Positions 44,159 through 53,322 are shown, counted from the first letter of the stretch. The stretch is DNA of 64,000 bases from Edaphobacter sp. (GCF_028283685.1 NZ_JAPWKF010000006.1:171729-235728); one strand, 5' to 3'. Notes: generated from the letters alone by a model not told the origin. Numbers and translations: made by a program.

Positions 44159-46063
44159 ATGACTGCAACGCGCTCTCTTGCCCTTGGTTTATTCGCCGCT
44201 ACCCTGGCCACCGCAGCCTTCGCACAGAGCGGCCCCGCGCAGCTCTCCATCCAGCTCGACAAGCCGCTGCACCCCGTCAGCCCCATGCTCTACGGCCTCA
44301 TGACCGAGGAGATCAACTACTCCTACGACGGCGGCCTCTACGCCGAGATGGTCCGCAACCGCACCTTCCAGGACCACGGCTTCGGCGGCCTCGCCAGCTG
44401 GAACCTCGACAACAAGGGCACCGCGCGCGGCACCATGCACTACGACGGCACCGAAGGCCCCAGCGAGGCCCTCCCCGGCAGCATGCGTCTTGAGATCGCC
44501 TCCGCCGACGCCGCCAACACCGCAGGCGTCCGCAACGAAGGCTGGTGGGGCATGGCCCTTCAGCCCGACACCACCTACAAGGGCTCGCTCTACGCCAAAG
44601 CCGACGCCGACAACTTCGGCCCCATCACCGTCTCGCTCGTCAACGACAACACCGGCGCCATCCTCGCCACCGCCACCGTCGGCAGCGCCACCACCGCATG
44701 GAAGCAGTATGAGTTCACGCTGAAGACCGCGAAGCTCACGCCGTCGTCGACCAATCACCTGCTCATCTCCGCCGGACACACCGGCAAGCTCTGGCTCGAC
44801 CTCATCTCCCTCTTCCCGCCCACCTACAAGAACCGCGAAAACGGCAATCGCCCCGACCTCATGGAGATGATGGCCGCCATGCACTCGAAGTTCCTGCGCA
44901 TGCCCGGCGGCAACTACCTCGAAGGCGACGAGATCGACGAGCGCTTCGACTGGAAGACCACCCTCGGTCCGCTCGTCGATCGCCCCACCCACCGCAGCCC
45001 CTGGAACTACCAGTCCAGCGACGGCATGGGCCTGCTCGAATTTCTCGAGTGGACCGAAGACCTGAAGATCGAGCCCGTCCTCGCCGTCTTCGCCGGATAC
45101 GCGCTCAAGCACGACTACATCCACCCCGGCCCCGCGCTCACGCCGTATGTTGACGATGCTCTCGACGAGCTCGAGTTCGTCACCGGCGACACCTCCACCA
45201 AGTGGGGAGCCGTCCGCGCGAAGCTCGGCCATCCCCAGCCCTTCCCGCTGCACTACGTCGAAATCGGCAACGAGGACTGGTTCGATCGCTCCGGCAGCTA
45301 CGAAGGCCGCTACGCGCAGTTCTACAAGGCCATCAAGGCGAAGTACCCGCAGCTGCAGCTCATCGCCACCATGCCGCTCAAGCGCATGAAGCCCGACGTG
45401 CAGGACGACCACTACTACAAGAACGCCGATGAATTCTTCAACTTCGTCAAGCACTACGACGACGCCGACCGCAACGGCCCCAAGATCTTCGTCGGCGAGT
45501 GGGCCACCCGCGAAGGCAGCCCCACCACCAACCTCGGTGCAGCCCTCGGCGACGCCGCATGGATGACCGCGATGGAGCGCAACAGCGACCTCATCGTCAT
45601 GTCCTCCTACGCTCCGCTCTTCGTCAACGTCAACCCCGGCGGCATGCAGTGGCAGTCCGACCTCATCGGCTACGACGCCTCCAGCGCCTACGGCTCACCC
45701 GGCTACTACGCGCAGGTGCTCTTCGGCCAGCACCTCGGCACCAGCGTGCCCGCTTCGTCCATCGCCAACGCAGGCGACCGCCTCTTCTACTCCATTACCA
45801 ACGATCCCGCGAAGGGCGTCGCTTACCTCAAGCTGGTCAACGCAACCTCCACGCCGCAGCCCATCGAGACCGCCATCACCGGAGCCACCCCCGGCTCCAC
45901 CGCCACCGTCTACACCCTCACCGGCCATACCACCGCCGAGACCAACTCCATCACCGACCCCAAACGCATCGTGCCGGTCAAATCCACCATCAAGACCGGA
46001 GCAAAGTTCTCCCACACCATCCCGCCCTACTCCATCCAGGTCGTCGTGATGGAGACGAAGTAG
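44159..46063 (+). CDS. Alpha-L-arabinofuranosidase, glycoside hydrolase family 51
   Basis: 634 residues from an ATG at 44159. Signal peptide MTATRSLALGLFAATLA to about AFAQS. After the N-terminal strands (VSPMLYGLMTEEINYSYDGGLY) a carbohydrate-binding-like insert covers about 80-220, then the (beta/alpha)8 barrel with the acid/base Glu in HYVEIGNEDWFD and the nucleophile Glu in KIFVGEWATREG. A C-terminal beta sandwich ends the protein. This is the longer, eukaryote-like GH51 form. It releases arabinose from arabinoxylan, arabinan or xyloglucan. Confidence 0.92.
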   Translation: MTATRSLALGLFAATLATAAFAQSGPAQLSIQLDKPLHPVSPMLYGLMTEEINYSYDGGLYAEMVRNRTFQDHGFGGLASWNLDNKGTARGTMHYDGTEGPSEALPGSMRLEIASADAANTAGVRNEGWWGMALQPDTTYKGSLYAKADADNFGPITVSLVNDNTGAILATATVGSATTAWKQYEFTLKTAKLTPSSTNHLLISAGHTGKLWLDLISLFPPTYKNRENGNRPDLMEMMAAMHSKFLRMPGGNYLEGDEIDERFDWKTTLGPLVDRPTHRSPWNYQSSDGMGLLEFLEWTEDLKIEPVLAVFAGYALKHDYIHPGPALTPYVDDALDELEFVTGDTSTKWGAVRAKLGHPQPFPLHYVEIGNEDWFDRSGSYEGRYAQFYKAIKAKYPQLQLIATMPLKRMKPDVQDDHYYKNADEFFNFVKHYDDADRNGPKIFVGEWATREGSPTTNLGAALGDAAWMTAMERNSDLIVMSSYAPLFVNVNPGGMQWQSDLIGYDASSAYGSPGYYAQVLFGQHLGTSVPASSIANAGDRLFYSITNDPAKGVAYLKLVNATSTPQPIETAITGATPGSTATVYTLTGHTTAETNSITDPKRIVPVKSTIKTGAKFSHTIPPYSIQVVVMETK

Positions 46064-46083
46064 CAGAGCGATGAGAGACACCG

Positions 46084-46112
46084 CAGACCTGCGCTCTCCG
46101 AGCGCAGGTCTG
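46084..46112 (+). terminator. Terminator of the GH51 gene
   Basis: CAGACCTGCGCTC, loop TCC, GAGCGCAGGTCTG: a perfect 13-bp stem 21 bases after the stop codon. The tail runs into a short TGTCATCCTGAGCG fragment related to the type B repeat. Confidence 0.7.
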
Positions 46113-46130
46113 TCATCCTGAGCGAAGATC

Positions 46131-46602
46131 TGTCATTCCGAGCGAAGGCGAAGCCGAAGCCGAGGAACCCCCGCATTTTGCCCGTGGCACCACAGATGGA
46201 AGAGATTGGCGAACATCATGCCCGACTGCGGATACGTTTACATCATGGCCAGCAGCTTCAAGCGGCTATACATCGGCGTGACCAGCGATCTTGGCGTTCG
46301 GGTCCGGCAACACAAGGAACATCGTTATCCGGATAGCTTTACGGCGCGTTATCGCATTGACCATCTGGTTTACTTTGAACGATATGGAATGATTGAGGAT
46401 GCGATCGCTCGTGAAACGCGGCTCAAAAAGTGGTCGCGGCTCAAAAAGATCAGCCTGATCGTGGAGAACAATCCCACATGGCAGGATCTGAGCGAGGAGT
46501 GGGGCAAGCCCATTGCGCCTTACTCAGAGAAGCAACCGTCTTGAGGCGTCTGTGGCGACACAGGCAAAATGCGGGGGTTCCTCGGCTACGCTCGGAATGA
46601 CA
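46131..46602. mobile_element. Putative GIY-YIG cassette bounded by inverted type B repeats
   Basis: A 472-base unit: type B repeat at 46131-46193 in plus orientation, a GIY-YIG gene at 46218-46544, and a type B repeat at 46551-46602 in minus orientation. The two ends match as TGTCATTCCGAGCG, then AGCCGAGGAACCCCCGCATTTTGCC; the left one has 13 additional bases after the first block. The minus copy is the only reversed copy among the 24 A, B or C copies I located. The gene inside is visibly lower in GC than its neighbours. Mobility is an inference. Confidence 0.5.
46218..46544 (+). CDS. GIY-YIG nuclease superfamily protein
   Basis: 108 residues from the ATG at 46218 (an in-frame TTG at 46206 is possible). 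A single GIY-YIG domain of the small UPF0213/YhbQ-like type. The first motif reads GYVYIMASS and the second LYIGVTSDLGVRVRQHKEH, with the conserved Arg; the catalytic Glu is in EDAIARETRLKKWSRLKK. No extra DNA-binding domain. These small nucleases have no settled role. The gene has lower GC than neighbouring genes and is bracketed by inverted copies of the local type B repeat, which suggests transfer as a unit. Confidence 0.85.
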   Translation: MPDCGYVYIMASSFKRLYIGVTSDLGVRVRQHKEHRYPDSFTARYRIDHLVYFERYGMIEDAIARETRLKKWSRLKKISLIVENNPTWQDLSEEWGKPIAPYSEKQPS

Positions 46603-46655
46603 ATTCCGTGGCAGGTACGAGTCGGGACGTCCTATCCACAACGTGAAAACCCTGC

Positions 46656-46715
46656 CGGGTGCCCCATTCATGCAGCTTCACCGCATGAGTGGGCCATTCG
46701 AGCGAAGCTCGAACC
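46656..46715 (+). repeat. Type C repeat, copy 1
   Basis: GGGTGCCCCATTCATGC, nine bases, GCATGAGTGGG, then TTCGAGC, GAA, GCTCGAA. Two hairpins in 60 bases. Lies between the GIY-YIG cassette and the chitinase gene. Confidence 0.78.
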
Positions 46716-46761
46716 CGCATTCTCATGCATCGTTCGTCCGCAACCTGCGTCTTAAACAGTA

Positions 46762-48009
46762 GTGTTCATTCGCCGCATCGCTGCACTTCTTCTCCCGTTC
46801 TTCGCCGCGACCATCGCTGCGCCCGCCCAATCTCCCGCACCGGCAACAAAACTCGTCGGCTACTTCCCGCAGTGGGCGCTTTATAACGATCAGCGTTACC
46901 TCGCGAAAGATCTCGTCACCAGCGGCAGCATCCGCCTGCTCGACCAGATCAACTACGCGCAGGGCTTCGTCACCAACGGCCGCTGTTCCGTCGCCGATCC
47001 CAACGCCGACCTCAACACTGTCTTTACCGCAAAAGAGTCCGTCACCGGTCGCGCCGACTCGCCCAAGAAGCCCTTCCGCGGCTACCTGCACCAGCTCGCC
47101 GAGTTGAAGCGCAAGAATCCGCACCTCCGGCTGCTCATCTCCCTCGAAGGCCGCGCCTCCGACTTCGCCTACGACGCGCAGCCCGAGCATCGCCAGGCCT
47201 TCATCGACTCCTGCGTCGACATCTTCCTGCGCGGCAACCTCGCCCCCGGCATCCATCAGCCGCATCTCTTCGACGGCATCGACGTCGACTGGGAGTACCC
47301 GCACGGCGCCGACTCCGCCAACTTCCTCGCCCTGCTCACCGAGCTGCGCCAGCGCATGAACCAGCTGCGCCCCGGCCTCACCCTCAGCATCGCCGTCGGC
47401 CCCAGCCCGCACATGTACGAGGGCGTCGACATGTCCGCCATCGCACGCACCGTCGACCAGGTCGGCCTCATGACCTACGACTTCAGCGGCCCCTGGAGCG
47501 ACCACACCGGCTTCGTCGCCCAGCTCGCCAGCGCCGATCCCGACCACGACGGCAGCGTCCGGCGCACCGTCGCCAGCTTCATCAAGGCCGGTATCCCCGC
47601 AGAAAAACTATTAGTCGGCGTACCCTTCTACGGCTACGGCTGGCGCCTCGTCCCCGACGTCGCCAACGGCGTCGAACAGGAGGGCGAGCCCATCCACGGC
47701 GACCACTCCTACCGCGAGATTGCTGCGATGGCCTCCAGGTCGAAGCTCTACCGCGACCCCGTCGCGCAGACGCCCTGGCTCTTCGACGGCGACGCCTTCT
47801 GGACCTTCGACGACCCGCTCTCCGTCGAAGCCAAGGCCTCCTACGCCCACACCGAGCACCTCGGCGGCATGATGTTCTGGGAGCTCAGCGGCGACACCGC
47901 CGAAGGCCACCTCCTGCGCGCCGCCCACGAAGGCCTCAGGCATCCCACCCCGCCAAAACAACAGCAGCCCGAGCCGGAGACGCAGAACACTATCCTCTCC
48001 TCGCCGTAG
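46762..48009 (+). CDS. Chitinase-like glycoside hydrolase family 18 protein
   Basis: 415 residues from a GTG at 46762. Signal peptide MFIRRIAALLLPFFAAT to about PAQSP. GH18 TIM barrel: KLVGYFPQWALYND opens it, the catalytic DxxDxDxE is intact in LFDGIDVDWEYP, MTYDFSGPW is the conserved Tyr/Asp pair, and GVPFYGYGW and MMFWELSGD close it. Expected to cut chitin or chito-oligosaccharides, consistent with feeding on fungal walls. No Shine-Dalgarno is obvious. No carbohydrate-binding module is visible. Confidence 0.9.
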   Translation: MFIRRIAALLLPFFAATIAAPAQSPAPATKLVGYFPQWALYNDQRYLAKDLVTSGSIRLLDQINYAQGFVTNGRCSVADPNADLNTVFTAKESVTGRADSPKKPFRGYLHQLAELKRKNPHLRLLISLEGRASDFAYDAQPEHRQAFIDSCVDIFLRGNLAPGIHQPHLFDGIDVDWEYPHGADSANFLALLTELRQRMNQLRPGLTLSIAVGPSPHMYEGVDMSAIARTVDQVGLMTYDFSGPWSDHTGFVAQLASADPDHDGSVRRTVASFIKAGIPAEKLLVGVPFYGYGWRLVPDVANGVEQEGEPIHGDHSYREIAAMASRSKLYRDPVAQTPWLFDGDAFWTFDDPLSVEAKASYAHTEHLGGMMFWELSGDTAEGHLLRAAHEGLRHPTPPKQQQPEPETQNTILSSP

Positions 48010-48061
48010 GACCACCCCGTCACCGCCACACAACGCAGTCGTAGTCGCCACTGCCGGTCAT

Positions 48062-48169
48062 GGCAGCCACTTCAATCGGAGAAACCACTCCAGTGGTGGA
48101 AGCCACTTCAATCGGCGCGACCACCCCAGTCGTGGCAGCCACTCTAATCGGAGCGACCACACCAGGCTT
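48062..48169 (+). repeat. 36-bp tandem repeat, three copies
   Basis: Units at 48062, 48098 and 48134, each opening GGCAGCCACT or GGAAGCCACT and containing AATCGG and GACCAC-like strings. The period is a multiple of three, so a 12-residue repeat (AATSIGETTPVV type) would be encoded if translated. I doubt that a gene is present: there is no ribosome site and the frame runs into repeat A. Confidence 0.75.
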
Positions 48170-48181
48170 AACCACCAATCC

Positions 48182-48330
48182 CGTCATCCCGACCGAAGGC
48201 GAAGCCGAAGCGGAGGGACCTGCTTCTCGACCGCGACAGCATCCCAACCATCATCATTAGGTGCCACGGCGGGTGCCCCATTCATGCAGCTTCACCGCAT
48301 GAGTGGGTTCATTCGAGCGAAGCTCGAACC
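48182..48330 (+). repeat. Intergenic repeats A and C
   Basis: Type A at 48182-48235 (head GTCATCCCGACCGAAGGCG, tail GAGGGACCTGCTTCTCGACC) and type C at 48270-48330 with both hairpins, in plus orientation. They fill the gap between two convergent genes. Confidence 0.78.
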
Positions 48331-48357
48331 TCCTCGCTTAAGGGCACGGTCTCAGCC

Positions 48358-48813
48358 TCAGCCGTTAGACTCAGCCATCCCGTACATCTCCGCCTCAAAC
48401 CGGCGAATCGCCTCTTCCGACCACGCATGCGTCGACTTCCGCCACGTATCGCCCTGCTCTCCCATGAAGTTGGGGAAGTCCATGCGGCAGTATCCCGCGC
48501 GCGTGCCGAAGTCATACATCCCCTGCGGAATTCCGTCGAGATACAGCACGGCTCTCAGTCCGTCCTTCGACCACTCCACCGCGGCGATCCGCTCTGCCGT
48601 CGGCCGCTCATTCTCCTCATCGCTCTTGGCCAGCGCCGAGACGTTGTAGATCAGCATCGCGTCCAGGATCGAGTCGTCATGCGTTGTGCTCGTCCGGTCG
48701 CAGGCATAGAAGTAGGCCGCAACTCCTTCGTCTTCAAACACCACCGTCCACGGCGGTGTCGTCGAGTCGGCGGAAAGAAAGGCGCGTCCGGGGGTAAAGG
48801 TCAGCGACTGCAT
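48358..48813 (-). CDS. Hypothetical protein, DUF2251-like
   Basis: 151 residues, no signal peptide. The segment WTVVFEDEGVAAYFYACD, followed by SILDAMLIYNVSAL, resembles the DUF2251 family as I remember it. The middle has AVEWSKDGLRAVLYLDG and the end is acidic. Function unknown. Start ATG at 48813. Convergent with the chitinase gene across a repeat-filled gap. Confidence 0.68.
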   Translation of the reverse strand: MQSLTFTPGRAFLSADSTTPPWTVVFEDEGVAAYFYACDRTSTTHDDSILDAMLIYNVSALAKSDEENERPTAERIAAVEWSKDGLRAVLYLDGIPQGMYDFGTRAGYCRMDFPNFMGEQGDTWRKSTHAWSEEAIRRFEAEMYGMAESNG

Positions 48814-48932
48814 ATCTCCACCATACGATAGATGCCGCCGCGATACGATAGAAGGACGAGGCTCGCGATCGCTCCTGCTACGACACGCATCGCGCCCACT
48901 GTTTCAGATCCCGGGAAGGCGGAAAGTCGATT

Positions 48933-50141
48933 TTGAAGTTGCCTGCCATTAAGCTTGGCCTGCCGCAGCGGCTCGCCGCGCTCCTGCTCGTTCTCTTCCT
49001 CTCCCAGTGCACCTGGGTCATCTGGCACCAGCAGCTCTCCGCCAGCGACTATCGCTTCGCCCGCTGCGGCCGCGAGATGTGGGAGCGGCCCTCGCCGCTC
49101 TCCGGCTACTTCACCTCCTGCGGCAATCTCAACGGCGACGGAACCTTCGCCTACCGCGTCGCCGGTCTGCCTCTCACCGCGCAGCGCCTCGTTCTGCTCG
49201 CCACCGACAAGCTCCGCAAGCCCGAAAACCGCCTCTACAGCGCAGGCACCCTCAACGGCTCCACCTGGGAGGCGCGCCACGAGATCACCAGCGTCAAGTA
49301 CCTCATGCATCTGCCCTTCGTCTTCTTCGCCATCTGGCTCGGCGCTGGGCTCTGGTGGGTCGCGCGGCGTCTCTTCGGCAACGAAGGCGGATTCTTCGCC
49401 CTCGGCCTCTACTGCTTCTGTCCGGCGATCATCCGCTACGCCGTCACGCCCAACAACGAGGTCCTCGCCATGTGGGGACTCTACGGCCTCGTCTACACCG
49501 CCATCGGCGTCGCCCACGCCATCCAGGGGCCGCGCCGCAAATGGAAGCCGCGCATCGCCCTGCTCACGCTCGCCCTTGGACTCACCGCCGCCGCGCATCT
49601 TCTGCCCGCCATGATCGGCTTCGCCGCCGCCTGCGTCTTCATGATGTATCTCGCCGAGCGCCGTCGCAGCTACGTCATGCAGATCGTCATCTTCTCCGCG
49701 CTGGGATCGCTCGTCGTCCTCCTCGCCTCCTACGCCTTCCGCCTCGCGTCCTTCAGCTACGTCTTCACCGGCGGCAGCGCCCGCTTCTGGTTCTCGCTCG
49801 AACCTGCCCGCGCCTTCTTCACCGACCCCACCAACGTCTCCATCACCGGAGCGCTGGCCATCGCCGCCGTGCTCTGGATTCTCATCCCGCGCTGCCGTTA
49901 CTTCGGCAACACCGCGCCGCTGCTGATGGCGCTGGCCATCATGCCACTTGTCGCCTCGCAGATCGTCGCTGTGCCCATGCTCTGGGCGCTCCCCTTCCTC
50001 TTCACCTTCGCCGGCGGTGTCTTCGCCGACGTGCTCGAAACCCGCCATCGCAAACTCTTCCTCGCCCTCGCCGGACTCATCCTCATCACCCAGGCCGCGC
50101 TCTCCGTCGCCGTCCTGCCGCTGGTTGCGAAAGGCATGTAG
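48933..50141 (+). CDS. Polytopic membrane protein, glycosyltransferase-39-like
   Basis: 402 residues from a TTG at 48933 with GGAAAG upstream. About eight to ten hydrophobic helices. After helix 1 there is a long, probably periplasmic loop (CGREMWERPSPLSGYFTSCGN and onward) containing two Cys, then EITSVKYLMHLPFVFF. The pattern resembles GT-C glycosyltransferases of the PMT/ArnT class, but the usual Asp-Glu pair after the first helix is not clear. Function uncertain; a membrane protein of unknown role is the safe reading. Confidence 0.62.
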   Translation: MKLPAIKLGLPQRLAALLLVLFLSQCTWVIWHQQLSASDYRFARCGREMWERPSPLSGYFTSCGNLNGDGTFAYRVAGLPLTAQRLVLLATDKLRKPENRLYSAGTLNGSTWEARHEITSVKYLMHLPFVFFAIWLGAGLWWVARRLFGNEGGFFALGLYCFCPAIIRYAVTPNNEVLAMWGLYGLVYTAIGVAHAIQGPRRKWKPRIALLTLALGLTAAAHLLPAMIGFAAACVFMMYLAERRRSYVMQIVIFSALGSLVVLLASYAFRLASFSYVFTGGSARFWFSLEPARAFFTDPTNVSITGALAIAAVLWILIPRCRYFGNTAPLLMALAIMPLVASQIVAVPMLWALPFLFTFAGGVFADVLETRHRKLFLALAGLILITQAALSVAVLPLVAKGM

Positions 50142-50197
50142 CCCGCAGAGGGAGCACAGGCCTTCACAGACCCCAGCCGCTCAAGCATCCCGAACCC

Positions 50198-50354
50198 TGT
50201 CATTCCGAGCGGGCGCAGCGAGCCGAGGAACCCCCCGCATTTCGCCGGCATCGCCACCCCGCAAAAAGGGAAGCCAGGGCTCCCCAAAGGGACCGAAGGC
50301 GCGCCGCAGCGAAGCCGGGTGCCCCATTCATGCGGCTTCATCGCATGAGTGGGC
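50198..50354 (+). repeat. Intergenic repeats B, A remnant and C
   Basis: Type B at 50198-50257, a linker with AAAAAGGGAAGCCAGGGCTCCCC, a short type A remnant (GACCGAAGGCGCGCCGCAGCG) and a truncated type C at 50316-50354 that keeps only the first hairpin. The arrangement parallels 53421-53662. Confidence 0.75.
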
Positions 50355-50501
50355 CAGCCACCAACACCAAACGGGAAGCCATCTCAACCGAAACGAAGTA
50401 AAAGAGACCACCCATCCCCCACCCGACACCACCTCTCAACCGCGCATCATAAAATAAAAGCCGCGACGACCACTCGAAGCCGTGAAGGACACGCCCCGCA
50501 C

Positions 50502-52340
50502 ATGTTGAAGCTCTCTCGCCGTTCCATCGGCGCTCTCTGCACGCTCACTCTGCTGCTGTCCGCCGACGGTTGCCGCCGCCACCGCAAGACCACCTCGGCC
50601 CCCAACACCACCAGCTACTCCGACGCCATCGAGCCCCTCACCGAGACCACCCATCTCCCCTTCCTCCGCTGGCCCGACATCACCGACTATCAGCCCCTCG
50701 TCAAAACCTTCTACGACGACCGCAACGACGAGATCGCCTGGACCCGCGACGGCAACCCCACCCCCGCCGCCATGGGCTTCATGACCGCCTTCGCCCAGGC
50801 CGAGCTGCACGGCCTCCATCCCGACGACTACGACGCCAGGAAGTGGGAGGACCGCATGCGCGCCCTCACCGGCCGCCGCGACAAGGACGTCGTCCAGTTC
50901 GACATCGCCATGACCGTCAACGTCATGCGCTTCATCTCCGACCTCCGCGTCGGCCGCGTCAACCCCCAGCACTTCAACTTCGACATCAACGTCGCCGACA
51001 AGAAGTACAACCTCGCCGAGTTCGTCTCCGACAACGCCGTCGACGCCACCGACGTCCCCGCGCTCATCAAAAAAGTCGAGCCCAACTCCGAGCTCTACCG
51101 CCGCACCGAGCAGGCCCTCGCCCGCTACCTCGATCTCGAGCGCAAACAGGTCCAGGAGGACGCCGACCCACTCCCCGAGTACGAGCGCGCCCTCAACGTC
51201 GGCGATACCTTCGACGACGCCACCGCCCTCACCCAGCGCCTCCAGCTAGAAGGCGACCTCGACGGAGGAGATCCCGACGGCGACCTCGATGGCGACGCCA
51301 GCCGTAACACCCAGGCCGGCGCAGACCGCGGCGACGACGACGCAAAGCAGCCCGCCAAAACCAGATCCGGCAAGCCCGCGCCAAAGGTCTACACCAAACG
51401 TCTCTCCGAGGCGGTCAAAAAATACCAGAGCCGGCACGGCTTCACCGAGGACGGCAAGCTCACCTCGCAGACCATCGCCTCGCTCAACGTGCCCATGTCC
51501 GAGCGCGTGCAGCAGCTCGACAACACCCTCGAGCGCTGGCGCTGGCTGCCCGACAAGTACGTCAACCCGCGCCTGATGGTCAACCTGCCCGAGTTCGTCC
51601 TGCGCGGCTACACGCCCGACAACACGCTCGACTTCACCATGCGCGTCGTCGTCGGCCAGGTCATGGGCGAGCACCAGACCCCCGTCTTCGCGCACATGAT
51701 GCGCTACCTCGTCTTCCGCCCCTATTGGACCGTCCCCATCAGCATCACCCGCAAGGAGCTGGTGCCGCACATGCAGGCCAACAAGGGCTACCTCGCCAGC
51801 AAAAACTTCGAGGTCGTCACCGCCAAGGGCCAGCCCTATCCCAACTACACCGTGCAGCAGGTCGCGCAGGGCTCCGTCATGGTGCGCGAAAAGCCCGGCC
51901 CCAAAAACTCCCTCGGCCTGGTGAAGTTCATGTTCCCCAACCAGTACGACATCTACCTGCACTCCACCCCGGCCCCGCAGCTCTTCAGCCGTACCCGCCG
52001 CGACTTCTCCCACGGCTGCATCCGCGTCCAGAAGCCTGAAGACCTCGCCGTCTGGGTTCTCGACGGCCAGAAGGACAAGGACGGCGAAGAGTGGGATCTC
52101 GACAAGGTCCACGACGCCATGTACGACGGCGACGACAACCACCAGGTCAACCTCAAAACACCCCTGCCGATCGTCATCTTCTACATGACCGCCGAGGTGG
52201 AAGAAGACGGCAGCGTCCACTTCTTCGACGACATCTACCACTACGACGAGCAGATGGAAAAGGTCCTCGAAAAAGGCCCGCCCTACCCCATCAAACCCGA
52301 TCCCATAGCCCCCAAACCCAAACCCGGCGACACCGTCTAG
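50502..52340 (+). CDS. L,D-transpeptidase, YcbB/LdtD-like
   Basis: 612 residues from an ATG at 50502. N-terminal export signal with a possible but poor lipobox (LSADGC). Visible in order: a helical scaffold domain (about 50-250, YQPLVKTFYDDRNDEIAWTRDG), an acidic linker rich in Asp/Gly, a peptidoglycan-binding domain (about 295-335, LSEAVKKYQSRHGFTEDGKL), and the L,D-transpeptidase catalytic domain with the His in DIYLHSTP and the catalytic Cys in FSHGCIRV. It makes 3-3 peptidoglycan cross-links in the periplasm. Longer than usual through the acidic linker and a Pro-rich tail. Confidence 0.9.
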   Translation: MLKLSRRSIGALCTLTLLLSADGCRRHRKTTSAPNTTSYSDAIEPLTETTHLPFLRWPDITDYQPLVKTFYDDRNDEIAWTRDGNPTPAAMGFMTAFAQAELHGLHPDDYDARKWEDRMRALTGRRDKDVVQFDIAMTVNVMRFISDLRVGRVNPQHFNFDINVADKKYNLAEFVSDNAVDATDVPALIKKVEPNSELYRRTEQALARYLDLERKQVQEDADPLPEYERALNVGDTFDDATALTQRLQLEGDLDGGDPDGDLDGDASRNTQAGADRGDDDAKQPAKTRSGKPAPKVYTKRLSEAVKKYQSRHGFTEDGKLTSQTIASLNVPMSERVQQLDNTLERWRWLPDKYVNPRLMVNLPEFVLRGYTPDNTLDFTMRVVVGQVMGEHQTPVFAHMMRYLVFRPYWTVPISITRKELVPHMQANKGYLASKNFEVVTAKGQPYPNYTVQQVAQGSVMVREKPGPKNSLGLVKFMFPNQYDIYLHSTPAPQLFSRTRRDFSHGCIRVQKPEDLAVWVLDGQKDKDGEEWDLDKVHDAMYDGDDNHQVNLKTPLPIVIFYMTAEVEEDGSVHFFDDIYHYDEQMEKVLEKGPPYPIKPDPIAPKPKPGDTV

Positions 52341-52458
52341 TCAGGTACCGATCACTCAGCGCCGCCCACCAGCCACCGCCTGTCGACTACTGGCCACTCA
52401 GCATCGGGCGCCCGGCACCGAGCACCATGACCCAGCGTGTGCAGCCACAAAAAGTGCC

Positions 52459-52617
52459 TGTCATCCCGACCGAAGGCGAAGCCGAAGCGGAGGGACCTGC
52501 TGTTCGACCACGGCGGCCTAAACAGTCACAATCAGTCACCCCAACCACCGAAGTCGAATGGGTGCCCCATACATGCAGTTTCATCGCATGCGTGGGCATT
52601 TCAGCGAAGCTCGAACC
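52459..52617 (+). repeat. Intergenic repeats A and C
   Basis: Type A at 52459-52511 and a diverged type C at 52559-52617 (CCCATACATGC paired with GCATGCGTGGG; second hairpin TTTCAGC / GCTCGAA with a mismatch), both plus orientation. Confidence 0.72.
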
Positions 52618-52683
52618 GCTCTACCCCGCCACAACCGCAAATCCCTTCCATCACCACGCCGTCATTTGTAAACTGCTCGCACC

Positions 52684-53307
52684 ATGCCGCCCGTCGCCAC
52701 CTTCGACCCCCGCGTCGACGCATACATCAACAAGTCCGCCGTCTTCGCGCAGCCCATCCTCACGCACCTCCGCGAACTCGTCCACAAGACCCTCCCCGAT
52801 GTCACCGAAGACATCAAGTGGTCCATGCCGTTCTTCCTCTACAAGGGACAGATGCTAGGCAACATAGCAGCCTTCAAAGCGCACTGCAGCTTCGGCCTCT
52901 TCGGCAACGCCATGCGTGACTACTTGAAGCAGCAGGGCGTCGACCAGAAGGAAGGCATGGGCTCGATGGGCAAGATCGCCACCCTCAAAGACCTGCCGCC
53001 AACGAAGACACTCGCTGGCTATATCAGGCACGCTGCCATGCTCGTCGACGACGGCGCCAAAACCATGACGCGCACCAAAAAAGCCGCCAGGGCCGCCCCC
53101 GAAATCCCCACCGAGCTAGCCGCTGCCCTCAAGAAGAACAAAGCCGCCACCAAAGTCTGGAACGACTTCAGCCCCAGCTGCCGGCGCGAATACACCGACT
53201 GGATCACCGAAGCCAAGCGCGAAGAGACGAAAGAGAAACGCATCGCCCAGGCCATCGAATGGATCGCCGAAGGCAAACAGCGCAACTGGAAGTATCAGAA
53301 CTGTTAG
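52684..53307 (+). CDS. YdeI/DUF1801-family protein
   Basis: 207 residues, cytoplasmic. The N-terminal DUF1801 domain shows FAQPILTHLRELVHKTLPDV, IKWSMPFFLYKGQMLGNIAAFK and HCSFGLFGN. The C-terminal part resembles the YdeI/OmdA 'bacteriocin-protection' region: LKKNKAATKVWNDFSPSCRREYTDWITEAK followed by RIAQAIEWIAEGKQRNWKY. Precise biochemical role unknown. Monocistronic, in a repeat-rich neighbourhood. Confidence 0.82.
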   Translation: MPPVATFDPRVDAYINKSAVFAQPILTHLRELVHKTLPDVTEDIKWSMPFFLYKGQMLGNIAAFKAHCSFGLFGNAMRDYLKQQGVDQKEGMGSMGKIATLKDLPPTKTLAGYIRHAAMLVDDGAKTMTRTKKAARAAPEIPTELAAALKKNKAATKVWNDFSPSCRREYTDWITEAKREETKEKRIAQAIEWIAEGKQRNWKYQNC

Positions 53308-53322
53308 CGCTGCGCACGTCAC

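Noticed and set aside
46656-46715. tRNA-like segment because of GCTCGAACC
   Set aside because: No acceptor or anticodon arms can be folded, and the string recurs as part of the type C repeat.
48060-48260. A 66-residue frame across the 36-bp repeats
   Set aside because: No ribosome site, and the second half translates a type A repeat (the recurring VIPTEGEAEAEGP-like string appears at other type A copies).
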